Assembly: GCF_024055605.1 (NCBI RefSeq)
Contig: NZ_JAMXLX010000004.1
Coordinates: 1 to 64,000, forward strand
Origin: Ciceribacter sichuanensis
GTDB lineage: Bacteria; Pseudomonadota; Alphaproteobacteria; Rhizobiales; Rhizobiaceae
DNA: 64,000 nucleotides
Direction of reading: 5' to 3'
In this document: in pieces, positions 35,221-45,478 of the stretch
How positions within the stretch are numbered: the stretch's first letter is position 1
Layout of the letters: each line of letters starts with the position of its first letter
Notes under the pieces: generated by a model
Databases searched by the model: none
The model's input: only the letters and a program-made list of their open reading frames with translations
What the model was told of the DNA's origin: nothing
Program-made: the position numbers and the translations under genes

Positions 35221-37959
35221 TCAGAGGGACCGCGTCACATGCTCGACGCGGAAGCACTCGATCGTATCGCCTGCGCGGATGTCTTCGTAATTCTCGAAGG
35301 CCATACCGCATTCCTGGCCGACCGGCACTTCCGAGACTTCGTCCTTGAAGCGCTTGAGCGTCTTGAGCTTGCCTTCGTGGATGACCACGTTGTCGCGCAC
35401 GAGGCGAACGCCTGCACCACGCTCGACCTTGCCTTCGACGACGCGGCAACCCGCGACCTTGCCGACCTTGGTGATGTTGAACACCTCCAGGATTTCGGCA
35501 TTGCCGAGGAAGGTCTCGCGGCGTTCCGGTGACAGAAGGCCCGACATCGCTGCCTTAACGTCATCCACCAGATCGTAGATGATGTTGTAGTAGCGGATTT
35601 CGATGCCCGAGCGCTCGGCGAACGAACGTGCCTGCGCATTGGCGCGGACGTTGAAGCCGATGATCGCCGCATCGGATGCCTCGGCGAGCGAGATATCCGA
35701 CTCGGTGATGCCGCCGGCGCCCGAATGGACGATGCGGGCACGCACTTCGTCGGTGCCGAGCTTTTCAAGCGCGCCGATAATGGCTTCGATCGAGCCCTGC
35801 ACATCGCCCTTGATGACCAGCGGGAATTCCTTCAGGCCGGAAGCCTGCATCTGGGTCATCATCTGCTCGAGCGAACCGCGCGAGCCGGACTGGCGAGCCG
35901 CTGCCTTGTCGCGGGCAAGCCGCTGGCGATATTCGGAAATCTCGCGGGCGCGGCTTTCGTTCTCAACGACGGCAAACCGGTCGCCGGCCGCCGGCGTGCC
36001 GGAAAGACCGAGCACCTCGACCGGCATGGCCGGGCCGGCTTCCTTGACGTGGTCGCCCTTGTCGTTGACGAGCGCGCGAACGCGGCCCCACTGGTCGCCG
36101 GCGACGATGATCTGTCCCGGACGAAGCGTACCCTTCTGAACCAGGACCGTGGCAACGGAGCCGCGACCGCGATCGAGCTGGGCTTCGATAACCGTGCCCT
36201 CGGCCGTCCGGTTCGGATTGGCCTTCAGGTCGAGGATTTCGGCCTGCAGCAGGATTGCTTCGAGAAGCTTGTCGAGATTGGTGCCGTTCTTCGCCGAAAC
36301 TTCGACGTCGAGAACTTCACCGCCCATAGATTCGACGAAGACTTCGTGCTGCAGCAGCTGAGTGCGAACCTTCTGTGCGTCTGCGGTCGGCTTGTCGATC
36401 TTGTTGATCGCCACGATGATCGGAACGCCGGCTGCCTTGGCGTGGTTGATCGATTCGATCGTCTGCGGCATGACGCTGTCGTCGGCCGCAACCACGAGGA
36501 TGGCGATGTCGGTTGCCTGCGCACCACGGGCACGCATTGCAGTAAATGCAGCGTGGCCAGGCGTGTCGATGAAGGTGATCTTCTGACCGTTCTGCTCGAC
36601 CTGATAGGCGCCGATATGCTGGGTGATGCCGCCGGCTTCGCCGGCCACCACGTTGGCGTGGCGGATCGCATCAAGCAGCGAGGTCTTGCCGTGGTCGACG
36701 TGACCCATGATGGTCACGACCGGCGGACGCGGCAGCAGTTCGCCTTCGTCATCGGCAACGTTGAAGATGCCTTCCTCGACGTCGGATTCGGAAACGCGCT
36801 TGACGGTATGGCCGAATTCGCTGGCGATGAGTTCTGCAAGGTCGGCGTCGATGACGTCGCCCGGCTTCATCATCTGGCCTTCCTTCATCAGGTACTTAAT
36901 GACATCGACGGCACGTTCGGACATGCGCTGCGACAGTTCCTGAATGGTGATGGTCTCCGGCAGGATGACTTCGCGCATGACCTTTTCGCGGGTTTCCTGC
37001 ATCTGGCTGCGCCGGAACTTTTCCTGGCGACGGCGCATGGCGGCCATCGAGCGGCCGCGTGCACCGCCCTCATCGTCTTCGCTGACAGTGGTAACGGTCA
37101 GCTTGCCACGGCGACGATCTTCCTCGCCCTTCGGACGAGGCGGAACCTTTGCGGGAGCCGGAACGGCAATCTTGCCACGTCCGGGAGCAGCGCGCGCGCC
37201 GCCGCGATCTTCATCTTCGTCTGCGCCCTTGCGGCCGCGGACGAACGAGGGCTGACCTGGCGTCGTGGAAGGTGCGGGCCGTGCAGGCGCTGCCACTGCG
37301 GGAGCAGCGGGTGCTGCCGCTGCCGGCTGCGCGCTGGCGACTGCTGTGGGCTCTGCCGCAGATACCGGCTCGGGAGCCGGTTCGACCGGCTTGGGTTCGG
37401 CTGCGCGACGCGCGGCTTCTTCAGCTTCAGCCTTGAGGCGAGCTTCTTCTTCCACCTTGCGACGGGCTTCATCGGCTGCGCGCTGCTTGGCTTCCTCGAC
37501 TTCGCGTGCCTGCGCTTCCATCAGCGCACGGCGGCGGGCTTCCATCTCGCCGGCGGACAGGTCGTGAAGCACGTTGCCGCGCGGACGCTCCGGTGCGCGC
37601 GACGGCTGCTGCGGCCGTGACGGCTGTTGCTGAGAGCGCGGCGGCTGATGATTGCTGGGAGTGGGTTGATGAACGCGCGTCTGTTGCTGCGGTGCCGGAG
37701 CGGGGGCCGGACGCGGAGCCTGGGCAACCGGCGCCTGCGGAGGCTCGGGTGCGCGAACCGGTGCTGGCGCGACCGGAGTCACGACCTTCTCGTCCTCAGG
37801 ACGGGTCGGGCGGCGCTTGCGCGTCTCAACCACGACGGCCTTGGTTCGACCGCGACCCATGTCCTGGCGCACGGTACCCTGAGTCACGCCTGAGGGTTTC
37901 AGGGTGAGGGTTTTCTTACCCGATACGCTGAGTGTCTTGTCGTCTTTGTTGTCGGTCAT
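35221..37959 (-). CDS. infB: Translation initiation factor IF-2
   Basis: A 912-residue GTPase that places initiator tRNA on the 30S subunit. The first 300 or so residues are a low-complexity Pro/Ala/Glu-rich arm with arginine patches, ending in a conserved RRRQEKFRR helix. The IF2_N part follows. The G domain has [13 protein letters not shown] (G1), ITQHIGAYQ (G2), DTPGHAAF (G3) and NKIDKP (G4). The C-terminal part binds fMet-tRNA. ATG 37959 has AAGGAACGGA before it; an in-frame ATG seven codons upstream is less likely. It is part of the rimP operon. Confidence 0.97.
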   Translation of the reverse strand: MTDNKDDKTLSVSGKKTLTLKPSGVTQGTVRQDMGRGRTKAVVVETRKRRPTRPEDEKVVTPVAPAPVRAPEPPQAPVAQAPRPAPAPAPQQQTRVHQPTPSNHQPPRSQQQPSRPQQPSRAPERPRGNVLHDLSAGEMEARRRALMEAQAREVEEAKQRAADEARRKVEEEARLKAEAEEAARRAAEPKPVEPAPEPVSAAEPTAVASAQPAAAAPAAPAVAAPARPAPSTTPGQPSFVRGRKGADEDEDRGGARAAPGRGKIAVPAPAKVPPRPKGEEDRRRGKLTVTTVSEDDEGGARGRSMAAMRRRQEKFRRSQMQETREKVMREVILPETITIQELSQRMSERAVDVIKYLMKEGQMMKPGDVIDADLAELIASEFGHTVKRVSESDVEEGIFNVADDEGELLPRPPVVTIMGHVDHGKTSLLDAIRHANVVAGEAGGITQHIGAYQVEQNGQKITFIDTPGHAAFTAMRARGAQATDIAILVVAADDSVMPQTIESINHAKAAGVPIIVAINKIDKPTADAQKVRTQLLQHEVFVESMGGEVLDVEVSAKNGTNLDKLLEAILLQAEILDLKANPNRTAEGTVIEAQLDRGRGSVATVLVQKGTLRPGQIIVAGDQWGRVRALVNDKGDHVKEAGPAMPVEVLGLSGTPAAGDRFAVVENESRAREISEYRQRLARDKAAARQSGSRGSLEQMMTQMQASGLKEFPLVIKGDVQGSIEAIIGALEKLGTDEVRARIVHSGAGGITESDISLAEASDAAIIGFNVRANAQARSFAERSGIEIRYYNIIYDLVDDVKAAMSGLLSPERRETFLGNAEILEVFNITKVGKVAGCRVVEGKVERGAGVRLVRDNVVIHEGKLKTLKRFKDEVSEVPVGQECGMAFENYEDIRAGDTIECFRVEHVTRSL

Positions 37960-38058
37960 TCCGTTCCGTTCCTTGCACAAGGACGGATGCGGCGCATCAG
38001 ACCTCGTCGTTCAATTCGTATATTCCGATAAAGCGTCCGGCTGAGGCCGGTGACCGCG

Positions 38059-38751
38059 TCATTGCTTCGGCATGTCAACGACATCCTTTTTCTGGGACAG
38101 GCCGCCTGTGCGGTACTGTTCAAGCAGGTTTGCGCGCTTCACTACACCCTCACCCGCCTGCCCTGCAAGCGCCGCGGCATGGATAAACGCATTCTGGCCC
38201 ATCAGTTCTTCCAATTCCGCCCCGGAAAGCAGATGGAAGGCGGGAATCTCCGCTTCCGTTCCCATTCCGAGGTGCCAGGCCTTCCGGGCCTGGTCGATTT
38301 TTCTCACTCCATCGGCTGCGGCATTCCCTGAATGGAACACCGCCAGCGCCTCGCCACTGCGCACCGCAAGCTCCACCTTGGCGGAGCCGGTGATGAACTG
38401 GCCGGCCTTGCGCGCCAGGTTCATCATTCCCGCAAGCTGCAAAACCAGCAGCCGGTCAACCGTTTCGCCGAGCGTGGCGTCCGCCTTGACGTCCGCCTTG
38501 AGGGCGCGGGCGAAAATCTTCTTCGCCACCGCCTTGTCGATCGCCTCGCGGCTTGCCGTCACCCAGCAGCCGCGTCCCGGCAGTTGGCGCTTCAGGTCCG
38601 GAACGATCGTGCCGTCCGGAGCTCTGACGAAACGGATGAGCGTGTCGGGAGACCCGCTCTGTCGCGTCACGATGCACATGCGGCCGTTCACGTCGAAGCC
38701 TTCGAAATCGTCTTCCTCAGGCAGATCGTCCGGCGCGCCGGCATTGGTCAT
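38059..38751 (-). CDS. YlxR-L7Ae fusion RNA-binding protein
   Basis: A 230-residue protein with two RNA-binding parts. Residues about 18-95 are a YlxR domain (RMCIVTRQSGSPDTLIRFV, LPGRGCWVTASREAIDKA). Residues about 110-205 are an L7Ae/L30e-like domain (LLVLQLAGMMNLARKAGQFI, GSAKVELAVRSG). The single-gene fusion is common in alphaproteobacteria; other bacteria keep ylxR and an L7Ae gene apart. Its exact role in transcription and ribosome assembly is not settled. The start overlaps the nusA stop by four bases. Confidence 0.92.
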   Translation of the reverse strand: MTNAGAPDDLPEEDDFEGFDVNGRMCIVTRQSGSPDTLIRFVRAPDGTIVPDLKRQLPGRGCWVTASREAIDKAVAKKIFARALKADVKADATLGETVDRLLVLQLAGMMNLARKAGQFITGSAKVELAVRSGEALAVFHSGNAAADGVRKIDQARKAWHLGMGTEAEIPAFHLLSGAELEELMGQNAFIHAAALAGQAGEGVVKRANLLEQYRTGGLSQKKDVVDMPKQ

Positions 38752-40355
38752 TCGCCCTGTTCCGCGTCTTCGACGGTTTCCTCCTCGGCAGCGTCGGAGG
38801 CGAGGTCTTCCGCGGTGATCCAGCCGGCGGCAAGGCGGGCCTGTACGACCATGTTCTCGGCTTCGGCGCGCGAGACGTCGAACTTGGAGAACAGGCCCTC
38901 GAACTTCTTCGTCTCGCCGTCCTTGCGCTCGGTCCAGCCGACGAGATCGTCAGCAGCGCAACCGGCGAAGTCCTCGATCGTCTTGATGCCGTCTTCGCCG
39001 AGCGCGACCATCATCTGCGAGGTCATGCCGTCGATCTGACGCAGGTCGTCGGAAACGCCGAGTTCCTTGCGCTTGGCGTCCATTTCGGCCTCGATCTTGT
39101 CGAGGTATTCACGGGCACGCGTCTGGATTTCCAGGGCGGTGTCTTCGTCGAAGCCGTCGATCGAGGCAATTTCGTCGAGATCGACATAGGCGACTTCCTC
39201 GACCTGGGCGAAGCCTTCCGATGCAAGCACCTGACCGACCATTTCATCGACGTCGAGAGCGTCCATGAACAGGTTGGTGCGTTCGTTGAATTCCTTCTGA
39301 CGACGCTCGGATTCTTCCTGCTCCGTCATGATATCGATGTCCCAGCCGGTCAGCTGCGAGGCGAGGCGGACGTTCTGGCCGCGGCGGCCGATGGCGAGCG
39401 AAAGCTGCTCGTCGGGCACCACGACTTCGATGCGTTCTGCGTCCTCGTCGAGAACGACCTTGGCGACTTCTGCCGGCTGCAGGGCGTTGACGATGAAGGA
39501 GGCCGGATCCTGGCTCCACGGAATGATGTCGATCTTCTCGCCCTGCAGCTCGCCGACGACGGCCTGAACGCGGGAGCCGCGCATACCGACGCAGGCACCG
39601 ACCGGATCGATCGAGCTATCGTTCGAGATGACGGCGATCTTGGCGCGCGAACCGGGATCGCGGGCGACCGACTTGATCTGGATAATGCCGTCGTAGATTT
39701 CCGGAACTTCCATGGTGAAGAGCTTCACCATGAATTGCGGATGGGTACGCGACAGGAAGATCTGCGGGCCGCGCTGTTCGCGGCGCACATCGTAGACATA
39801 GGCGCGGACGCGGTCGCCGTAGCGGAAGGCTTCGCGCGGGATCATCTCGTCGCGACGGATGATGCCTTCGCCACGGCCGAGATCGACGATCACGTTGCCG
39901 TATTCGACGCGCTTGACGGTGCCGTTGACGATCTCGCCGACGCGATCCTTGAATTCGTCATACTGACGGTCGCGTTCGGCTTCGCGCACCTTCTGCACGA
40001 TGACCTGCTTGGCCGACTGTGCCGCGATGCGGCCGAAGTCCATCGGCGGCAGCGGATCGGCGATGAAGTCGCCGAGCTTGGCGTCGACATTGCGGTCGCG
40101 GGCGAGTTCAAGTGCGATCTGGGTCGAATAGTCCTCGACCTTGTCGACCACTTCGAGGAGACGCTGGAGACGGATTTCGCCGGTCTTGGAATTGATGTCG
40201 GCGCGGATGTTGGTCTCCGTGCCGTAACGCGAGCGGGCAGCCTTCTGGATCGCATCGGCCATTGCGGCGAGAACGATTTCGCGGTCGATGACCTTCTCGC
40301 GGGCGACCGCATCCGCGATCTGCAAGAGCTCGAGCCGGTTTGCACTGACTGCCAT
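38748..40355 (-). CDS. nusA: Transcription termination/antitermination protein NusA
   Basis: A 535-residue factor that binds RNA polymerase. The N-terminal domain runs to about residue 125, the S1 domain starts with [22 protein letters not shown], and two KH domains follow ([19 protein letters not shown] and [19 protein letters not shown]). The C-terminal 170 residues are acidic and hold two helix-hairpin-helix-like repeats, as in other alphaproteobacteria. The last residues are glutamate-rich. It follows rimP by 59 bases and overlaps ylxR by four. Confidence 0.97.
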   Translation of the reverse strand: MAVSANRLELLQIADAVAREKVIDREIVLAAMADAIQKAARSRYGTETNIRADINSKTGEIRLQRLLEVVDKVEDYSTQIALELARDRNVDAKLGDFIADPLPPMDFGRIAAQSAKQVIVQKVREAERDRQYDEFKDRVGEIVNGTVKRVEYGNVIVDLGRGEGIIRRDEMIPREAFRYGDRVRAYVYDVRREQRGPQIFLSRTHPQFMVKLFTMEVPEIYDGIIQIKSVARDPGSRAKIAVISNDSSIDPVGACVGMRGSRVQAVVGELQGEKIDIIPWSQDPASFIVNALQPAEVAKVVLDEDAERIEVVVPDEQLSLAIGRRGQNVRLASQLTGWDIDIMTEQEESERRQKEFNERTNLFMDALDVDEMVGQVLASEGFAQVEEVAYVDLDEIASIDGFDEDTALEIQTRAREYLDKIEAEMDAKRKELGVSDDLRQIDGMTSQMMVALGEDGIKTIEDFAGCAADDLVGWTERKDGETKKFEGLFSKFDVSRAEAENMVVQARLAAGWITAEDLASDAAEEETVEDAEQGE

Positions 40356-40414
40356 TGTCTTAGGTCTCCGTCTTCCTGCCGGGGCGCCTGCCCTCGCGGC
40401 GGTTGGTCAAACGT

Positions 40415-41026
40415 TTAAGCGTCGTTGTCTTCTTCGTTTTCGTTCTGGTTCGCGGCTTCAGCCTTGGCCAGCTTGTCGGCTCTCAGCGCATCGCGGATCA
40501 GATCGTCCGTCAGGATCAGCTTGGCTTCCGCCAATGCATTGAACGGCACGGTTACCAGCGGCTGCTCGCCATAGGCGACCTGATCGCGTTCGATTGTGAA
40601 GCCTTCTGCGCTGACTTCCGTGATCTTGCCGCGGAACCGCTTGCGGTTATCGATCAGGATCGAGGTTTCGCACTTCAGCAGATGGCCTATCCAGCGCTCG
40701 AAGTCCGACTTGCGCACCATCGGGCGGTCGATACCCGGAGAGGACACCTCAAGATGATAGGCCTTGTCAACCGGATCTTCGACGTCGAGGGCCGGCGAAA
40801 TCGCCATGGAGACCTCTTCGCAATCCTCGACGGTCATCGTTCCGTCGTTCTTCTCGGCCATGACCTGCAGGGTCAACCCGTTCTGGTTCATGAGCCTGAC
40901 GCGCACGAGCTTGAAACCCATGGCGACGAGCACCGGCTCGATGATCTCGGCAATACGCCGGTCAAGCCCGGTTTCGGTGATGATACGCGCTTCGCCGGCC
41001 TGCGGCATCGGCATGCTTTCGGACAA
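40415..41026 (-). CDS. rimP: Ribosome maturation factor RimP
   Basis: A 203-residue 30S assembly factor heading the operon. The RimP core is plain: [54 protein letters not shown] and RFRGKI. I prefer the TTG at 41026, which has AGGAG eight bases upstream; a GTG nine bases earlier is too close to that ribosome site. The C terminus is extended and acidic ([11 protein letters not shown]). A promoter and hairpin lie just upstream. Confidence 0.94.
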   Translation of the reverse strand: MSESMPMPQAGEARIITETGLDRRIAEIIEPVLVAMGFKLVRVRLMNQNGLTLQVMAEKNDGTMTVEDCEEVSMAISPALDVEDPVDKAYHLEVSSPGIDRPMVRKSDFERWIGHLLKCETSILIDNRKRFRGKITEVSAEGFTIERDQVAYGEQPLVTVPFNALAEAKLILTDDLIRDALRADKLAKAEAANQNENEEDNDA

Positions 41027-41063
41027 TCGTCTCACTCCTGGATGGTACCGATCGCCAACAAAA

Positions 41064-41091
41064 AAGAGCGGGTCCTTGCGGTCCCACTCTT
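41064..41091 (-). terminator. Attenuator-like hairpin in the rimP leader
   Basis: On the minus strand this reads AAGAGTGGGACC, a 4-base loop, GGACCCGCTCTT, then TTTTTT. The stem has two mismatches in twelve pairs. It lies between the predicted promoter (41118-41146) and the rimP start, 38 bases before the TTG, so it would interrupt the operon leader. It may be a conditional terminator for the rimP-nusA operon (inference). Confidence 0.6.
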
Positions 41092-41117
41092 CATCTGTCG
41101 ATCAAGAACTTGAGCGC

Positions 41118-41146
41118 TATATACGCCTGCTCTGGCGGGATTGCAA
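41118..41146 (-). promoter_or_regulatory. Predicted sigma-70 promoter of the rimP operon
   Basis: On the minus strand TTGCAA (41146-41141) and TATATA (41123-41118) are exactly 17 bases apart. Transcription would begin near 41111, giving a leader of about 85 bases that contains the hairpin above. Confidence 0.6.
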
Positions 41147-41276
41147 GCTTTTGCCGTCAAGGGCTACAAACCGTTACCTGCTTCGTCCGCATACTGATAG
41201 GTACGGCCCTGCAGTTTTCCGGAAATGACATCCCCCGGGGCGACCGCCCGTTGCCCGCCCGAAAGAGGTTCCCTTC

Positions 41277-42905
41277 GTGCCCGAGCGCAGATCTTTCCTG
41301 TCCCCGCTGTCGCACTCGATCTACCGCAATGTCTGGTTCGCCAGCATAGCCTCCAATCTCGGTGGCCTGATCCAGGGTGTCGGCGCTGCATGGATGATGG
41401 CGTCGATCTCAAGTTCGGAAAACATGGTGGCGCTCGTGCAGGCATCGACGACGCTGCCGATCATGCTGTTCTCGCTCGTCTCAGGGGCCATTGCCGATAA
41501 TTACGATCGCCGCCGGGTGATGCTGACGGCCCAGGTCTTCATGTTCGTCGTGTCGGCGGGGCTTGCGGCCTTCGCCTATATGGGCCTCATCACGCCCTGG
41601 CTCCTGCTTGCCTTCACCTTCCTGATCGGCGCCGGCACCGCACTAAACAATCCCTCCTGGCAGGCCTCCGTCGGCGATATGGTGCCGAGGAGCGATCTGC
41701 CGGGCGCCGTCGCGCTCAACAGCATGGGTTTCAACATCACCCGCAGCGTAGGCCCCGCCATCGGCGGTATCATCGTGGCCGCCGCCGGCGCAGCCGCGGC
41801 TTTCGCCGCCAATACGATGAGCTACTTTGCCCTGATCTTCGTGCTCTTCCGCTGGCGCCCCGAACTTCCGAAGTCCACGCTTCCGCGCGAGGAACTCGGA
41901 CGCGCGATCGCAGCGGGCCTTCGCTACGTGGCAATGTCGCCAAATCTCGGCAAGGTGCTGTTTCGCGGCTTCATCTTCGGCTTCACGGCAGTCGCCATCC
42001 TGGCGCTGCTGCCGATCGTCGCCCGTGATCTCGTGGCCGGCGGTCCGTTGACCTACGGCCTGCTGCTCGGTGCTTTTGGGGCGGGGGCCATCGGCGGGGC
42101 ATTCTCCAGCGCCCGGCTGCGCGAGATACTGTCGAGCGAGGATATCGTGCGCTGCGCCTTCGCCGGCTTTGCCCTGAGTGCGGCCATTATCGGCGCCAGC
42201 GGGTCCGCGCTGCTGACCGGACTTGCGCTGCTGCTGGCCGGCGCATGCTGGGTGCTGGCGCTCTCGCTCTTCAACACCGTCGTACAGCTTTCGACGCCGC
42301 GCTGGGTCGTCGGCCGGGCCCTGTCGCTCTACCAGACCGCGACCTTCGGCGGCATGGCGACGGGCAGCTGGATCTGGGGTCTGATGGCGGAAGGGCAGGG
42401 CATTTCCACCGCCCTGTTCGCCTCCAGCATCGTCATGATCGCCGGCGTTGCAATTGGCTTGTGGTTGCCGATGCCCGCTTTCGCCTCGCTCGATCTCGAT
42501 CCGCTGAACCGCTTCAACGAGCCGCCGCTCAGCCTCGACATCCGTCCCCGCAGCGGCCCGATCGTCATCAATATCGACTATGAGATCCACGACGCTGATC
42601 TGCAGGAATTCCTCACCTTGATGGTGGAGCGGCGGCGCATCCGCATTCGCGACGGTGCCCGCAACTGGGCGCTGATGCGAGACCTTGAAAATCCCGATAT
42701 CTGGACGGAAACCTACCACACCCCGACCTGGGTCGATTACGTGCGCCACAACCAGCGGCGCACGAATGCCGATGCGGAAAACAGCGATCGGCTACTGGCG
42801 CTTCATCGCGGAGAAGCCAAACCCAGGGTTCACCGGATGATCGAAAGGCAGGCGATCCCACCGGCCGACGACGTTTTCCACCAGGCCCATATCGAACCGC
42901 ACTGA
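41277..42905 (+). CDS. MFS exporter of the MFS_3/EntS type with C-terminal extension
   Basis: A 542-residue transporter with about twelve hydrophobic segments in residues 20-405. SIYRNVWFASIASNLGGLIQ, the DNYDRRRVMLTAQ loop and NNPSWQASVGDMVPR are typical of the MFS_3 group (PF05977), which includes EntS-like exporters. After residue 415 comes a soluble tail of about 125 residues (IVINIDYEIHDADLQEFLTL, DIWTETYHTPTWVDYVRHNQR) resembling an antibiotic-biosynthesis-monooxygenase-like fold. The substrate is unknown. GTG start with GAAAGAGG upstream. Confidence 0.85.
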   Translation: MPERRSFLSPLSHSIYRNVWFASIASNLGGLIQGVGAAWMMASISSSENMVALVQASTTLPIMLFSLVSGAIADNYDRRRVMLTAQVFMFVVSAGLAAFAYMGLITPWLLLAFTFLIGAGTALNNPSWQASVGDMVPRSDLPGAVALNSMGFNITRSVGPAIGGIIVAAAGAAAAFAANTMSYFALIFVLFRWRPELPKSTLPREELGRAIAAGLRYVAMSPNLGKVLFRGFIFGFTAVAILALLPIVARDLVAGGPLTYGLLLGAFGAGAIGGAFSSARLREILSSEDIVRCAFAGFALSAAIIGASGSALLTGLALLLAGACWVLALSLFNTVVQLSTPRWVVGRALSLYQTATFGGMATGSWIWGLMAEGQGISTALFASSIVMIAGVAIGLWLPMPAFASLDLDPLNRFNEPPLSLDIRPRSGPIVINIDYEIHDADLQEFLTLMVERRRIRIRDGARNWALMRDLENPDIWTETYHTPTWVDYVRHNQRRTNADAENSDRLLALHRGEAKPRVHRMIERQAIPPADDVFHQAHIEPH

Positions 42906-42915
42906 GGGCGTTCGC

Positions 42916-44172
42916 TCAGCGCAGTTTCGATTTCAGCGAGGCATCGGGGAAGCAGGTCGGCGCCATGCCGGCCTTGGCCTGCCAATCCCCGAGAGAGCGC
43001 CGGGTCTTGAAGCCCGGAAGACCGTCGACCGTGCCGACGTCGTAGCCCTTGGCGACAAGCGCCTGCTGCATGGCCAGAACATCGGAACGCAGCATCTTGC
43101 CGACATCGCCGAAGGGCGCCTTGAACGCGCCTCCGCCATAGGCGATCCGGTCGGCGAGATTGCCGATGAAAAGCGCATAGAGGTCAGAATTGTTGTATTC
43201 CTTGAGCACGTAGAAGTTCGGGCTCACCAGAAATTCCGGCCCGTGGGTTCCCGCCGGCACCAGCATCATGGTCGGCGCCGAAAGCTCGGCCTTCGGAAAG
43301 CCCTTGCCAGAGATGCGCGTGACTCCTTGCGAGGACCAGTCGGAAAGCGGCTTTGCCCGGTCCGGACCCTCCTGCGCACAGGTGACGCCGTCGGGTATCG
43401 AGACCTCGTAGCCCCAGCTGCGTCCCGCCTGCCAGCCACTCTTCTTCAGATAGTTGGCGATCGACGCCAGACTATCCGGCACGGAGTTCCAGATATCGCG
43501 ATGGCCGTCGCCATCGAAGTCCACGGCATATTTGAGATAACTCGTCGGCATGAACTGCGGCTGGCCGAGCGCACCGGCCCATGATCCCATCATCTTCGAC
43601 ACTGCGATATCGCCGCCCTCGACAATATGCAGTGCGGAGATCAGTTCGCGACGAAAGAGATCCTTGCGGGTCGACATGAAGGCCTTGGTCGCCAGCACGT
43701 CGATGGCCGAATAGGGAAGCCTGGCGCTGCCGAAGCCCGATTCCCGGCCCCATATCGCGACGATGATCGAACCAGGCACGCCATAGGCGGCCTCCACCTT
43801 GCGAAGCGTCGCGGCATGGCGTTCCGCGAGGCTGCGACCGGTGCCGGCGAGCCCCTGCAGGCGCTTTTCGGAAAAATAGGCGCCGGGCGAGGAAAATTCC
43901 GCCTGGCTCTGCTTCTGTTCCTTCGGCGGTGCTGTCCCCGGTGGCACGAGGTCCGGAAGATCCCATTTGAGAGAAATCCCGCCGGTCGCCTGGTCGAACA
44001 GCTGGCGGGAAATGCCCGTCTTCTGCGCCTCGGGCCAGAGGTCATTCGTAAGCCATGTGCGGAACAGCTTCTCTACCTCCGCCTTCGACGGCGCGGCGTG
44101 AACTGCAGGCGCGGCGAAGGCAAGCGTAAGCGCCATGATCGCCGTGCGGGCGAAGAGGGTTCTTTTGCCCAT
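42916..44172 (-). CDS. Lytic murein transglycosylase (MltB-like)
   Basis: A 418-residue secreted enzyme. The signal peptide is residues 1-26 (ending AAPAVHA). The SLT_2 domain (PF13406) spans about 33-330, with the catalytic glutamate E144 in IWGRESGFGS and the LGQPQFMPTSYLKYAVDFDGDG block. Residues about 355-415 are a peptidoglycan-binding motif (MLRSDVLAMQQALVAKGYDVG). It cleaves peptidoglycan glycan strands with 1,6-anhydro ring formation. ATG 44172 has GGGAGAG upstream; the frame stays open far beyond it through recR, but that part is spurious. Confidence 0.92.
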   Translation of the reverse strand: MGKRTLFARTAIMALTLAFAAPAVHAAPSKAEVEKLFRTWLTNDLWPEAQKTGISRQLFDQATGGISLKWDLPDLVPPGTAPPKEQKQSQAEFSSPGAYFSEKRLQGLAGTGRSLAERHAATLRKVEAAYGVPGSIIVAIWGRESGFGSARLPYSAIDVLATKAFMSTRKDLFRRELISALHIVEGGDIAVSKMMGSWAGALGQPQFMPTSYLKYAVDFDGDGHRDIWNSVPDSLASIANYLKKSGWQAGRSWGYEVSIPDGVTCAQEGPDRAKPLSDWSSQGVTRISGKGFPKAELSAPTMMLVPAGTHGPEFLVSPNFYVLKEYNNSDLYALFIGNLADRIAYGGGAFKAPFGDVGKMLRSDVLAMQQALVAKGYDVGTVDGLPGFKTRRSLGDWQAKAGMAPTCFPDASLKSKLR

Positions 44173-44195
44173 CCAGTTTCTCTCCCTTGAAAGTC

Positions 44196-44801
44196 TCAGA
44201 TGGCCGTTCTGGCGCGGAGCGCCGCCGAAAGCGTGCCCTCGTCGAGATAGTCGAGTTCGCCACCGACCGGAACGCCATGGGCGAGCCGGGTAATCTTCAC
44301 GTCGAGCCCGGACAGGTGGTCGGTGATGTAGTGAGCCGTGGTTTGCCCTTCGACGGTGGCGTTCACTGCGATGATCACCTCGCGGATGCCGCCTTTCGCC
44401 ACGCGGTCGATCAGCCCCTTGATGTTGAGGTCGTCGGGGCCGACGCCGTCGAGCGGCGAGAGCGTCCCGCCGAGGACGTGATAGGCCGCATTCATCGCGC
44501 CTGCCCGTTCCAGCGCCCAGAGATCGGAAACGTCCTCGACAACGATGATGATCGCCTGATCGCGCCGGTCGTCGGTGCAGACCGTGCAGGGATCGCTGGT
44601 ATCGACATTGCCGCAATGGGAGCAGATCTTCACCTTGTCGTAGGCGTCGCCGAGCGCATGCGCCAGCGGCCCCATCAACTGATCCTTCTTCTTGATCAGG
44701 TGGAGTGCCGCACGTCTGGCCGAGCGGGGGCCGAGCCCCGGCACCTTCGCCAGAAGCTGGATGAGTTTTTCGATTTCGGGACCTGTGACTCGCTTTGCCA
44801 T
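44196..44801 (-). CDS. recR: Recombination protein RecR
   Basis: A 201-residue protein that acts with RecO and RecF to load RecA at gaps. The helix-hairpin-helix is [13 protein letters not shown]. The zinc finger is [16 protein letters not shown] with four cysteines, and the Toprim domain runs from [17 protein letters not shown] to [14 protein letters not shown]. It usually follows dnaX and ybaB directly; here it is about 1.9 kb away from ybaB with three unrelated genes between. The lytic transglycosylase gene lies 23 bases downstream. Confidence 0.96.
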   Translation of the reverse strand: MAKRVTGPEIEKLIQLLAKVPGLGPRSARRAALHLIKKKDQLMGPLAHALGDAYDKVKICSHCGNVDTSDPCTVCTDDRRDQAIIIVVEDVSDLWALERAGAMNAAYHVLGGTLSPLDGVGPDDLNIKGLIDRVAKGGIREVIIAVNATVEGQTTAHYITDHLSGLDVKITRLAHGVPVGGELDYLDEGTLSAALRARTAI

Positions 44802-44851
44802 GCTGCGTTTCTATCTCATAACCTTTGCCAACGGAATCGTCGAAAGGACCC

Positions 44852-45475
44852 ATGTGGATGAAAGTCCTTGCCGTCTGCCGCGGCGACGCGGAAACGCTCG
44901 CCGGATTGAAGTACAAGAGCGGCATCAACAAGGCGCCTGTCGGCGGCCCCGTAATGGTGGATGCGGAAGGCATTGTCGGCGACCGCATCTGCAATCGCCG
45001 GCATCATGGAGGCGTCGATCAGGCCATCTATATCGAGGGATCGCTGACGCTCGACTGGTGGGGAGAGGAACTGGGACGACCCTTGCCGGCGGGAACCTTC
45101 GGCGAAAATCTGGTGATCGATGACCTCGACAATCGCGATGTCGCCGTGGGCGATCGTTTCGTTGTCGGAGACGTCGTCCTCGAGGTCACGTCCGCACGCA
45201 TTCCCTGCGCCACCTTCGCGGCGAAGATGGGCGATTCGAAATTCGTCCGTCGCTATACCCTTGCTGCAAGGCCGGGTGCCTATTGCCGGGTCATTCGCGG
45301 CGGGATGGTGGAGGCCGGGCTGCCTGTCGGTTACCAGCCGTTCGACGGGCAGAAGGTGACGATGCCGGATATGATCGCCACCTTCGGGAAGACGCTGTCA
45401 CCGGAAGACCGGACCCGCTATCTTGCGGCACCGATTCATCACAAGCTGCGCTCGGCTCTCGATATGCGGTCCTAG
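44852..45475 (+). CDS. MOSC-domain protein (YiiM-like)
   Basis: A protein of about 207 residues with a MOSC domain: HHGGVDQAIYIEG, LPAGTFGENLVIDDL, VGDRFVVGDVVLEVTSARIPC and FVRRYTLAARPGAYCRVI. The cysteine in ARIPCATF is the conserved one of the fold. E. coli YiiM relatives use a molybdenum cofactor to reduce N-hydroxylated bases. Whether this protein binds that cofactor is not shown. The start is either 44852 or 44858; both are behind an AAAGGA site. It converges on the hydrolase gene at four bases. Confidence 0.85.
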   Translation: MWMKVLAVCRGDAETLAGLKYKSGINKAPVGGPVMVDAEGIVGDRICNRRHHGGVDQAIYIEGSLTLDWWGEELGRPLPAGTFGENLVIDDLDNRDVAVGDRFVVGDVVLEVTSARIPCATFAAKMGDSKFVRRYTLAARPGAYCRVIRGGMVEAGLPVGYQPFDGQKVTMPDMIATFGKTLSPEDRTRYLAAPIHHKLRSALDMRS

Positions 45476-45478
45476 AGG

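Noticed and set aside
35725..37620. A 631-codon open frame opposite infB
   Set aside because: Antisense of a GTPase gene with all motifs intact; the reverse product is repetitive and meaningless.
44173..44994. Extension of the lytic transglycosylase frame upstream through recR
   Set aside because: The signal peptide at the inner ATG and the GGGAGAG site set the start at 44172; the upstream part is the recR gene in another frame.
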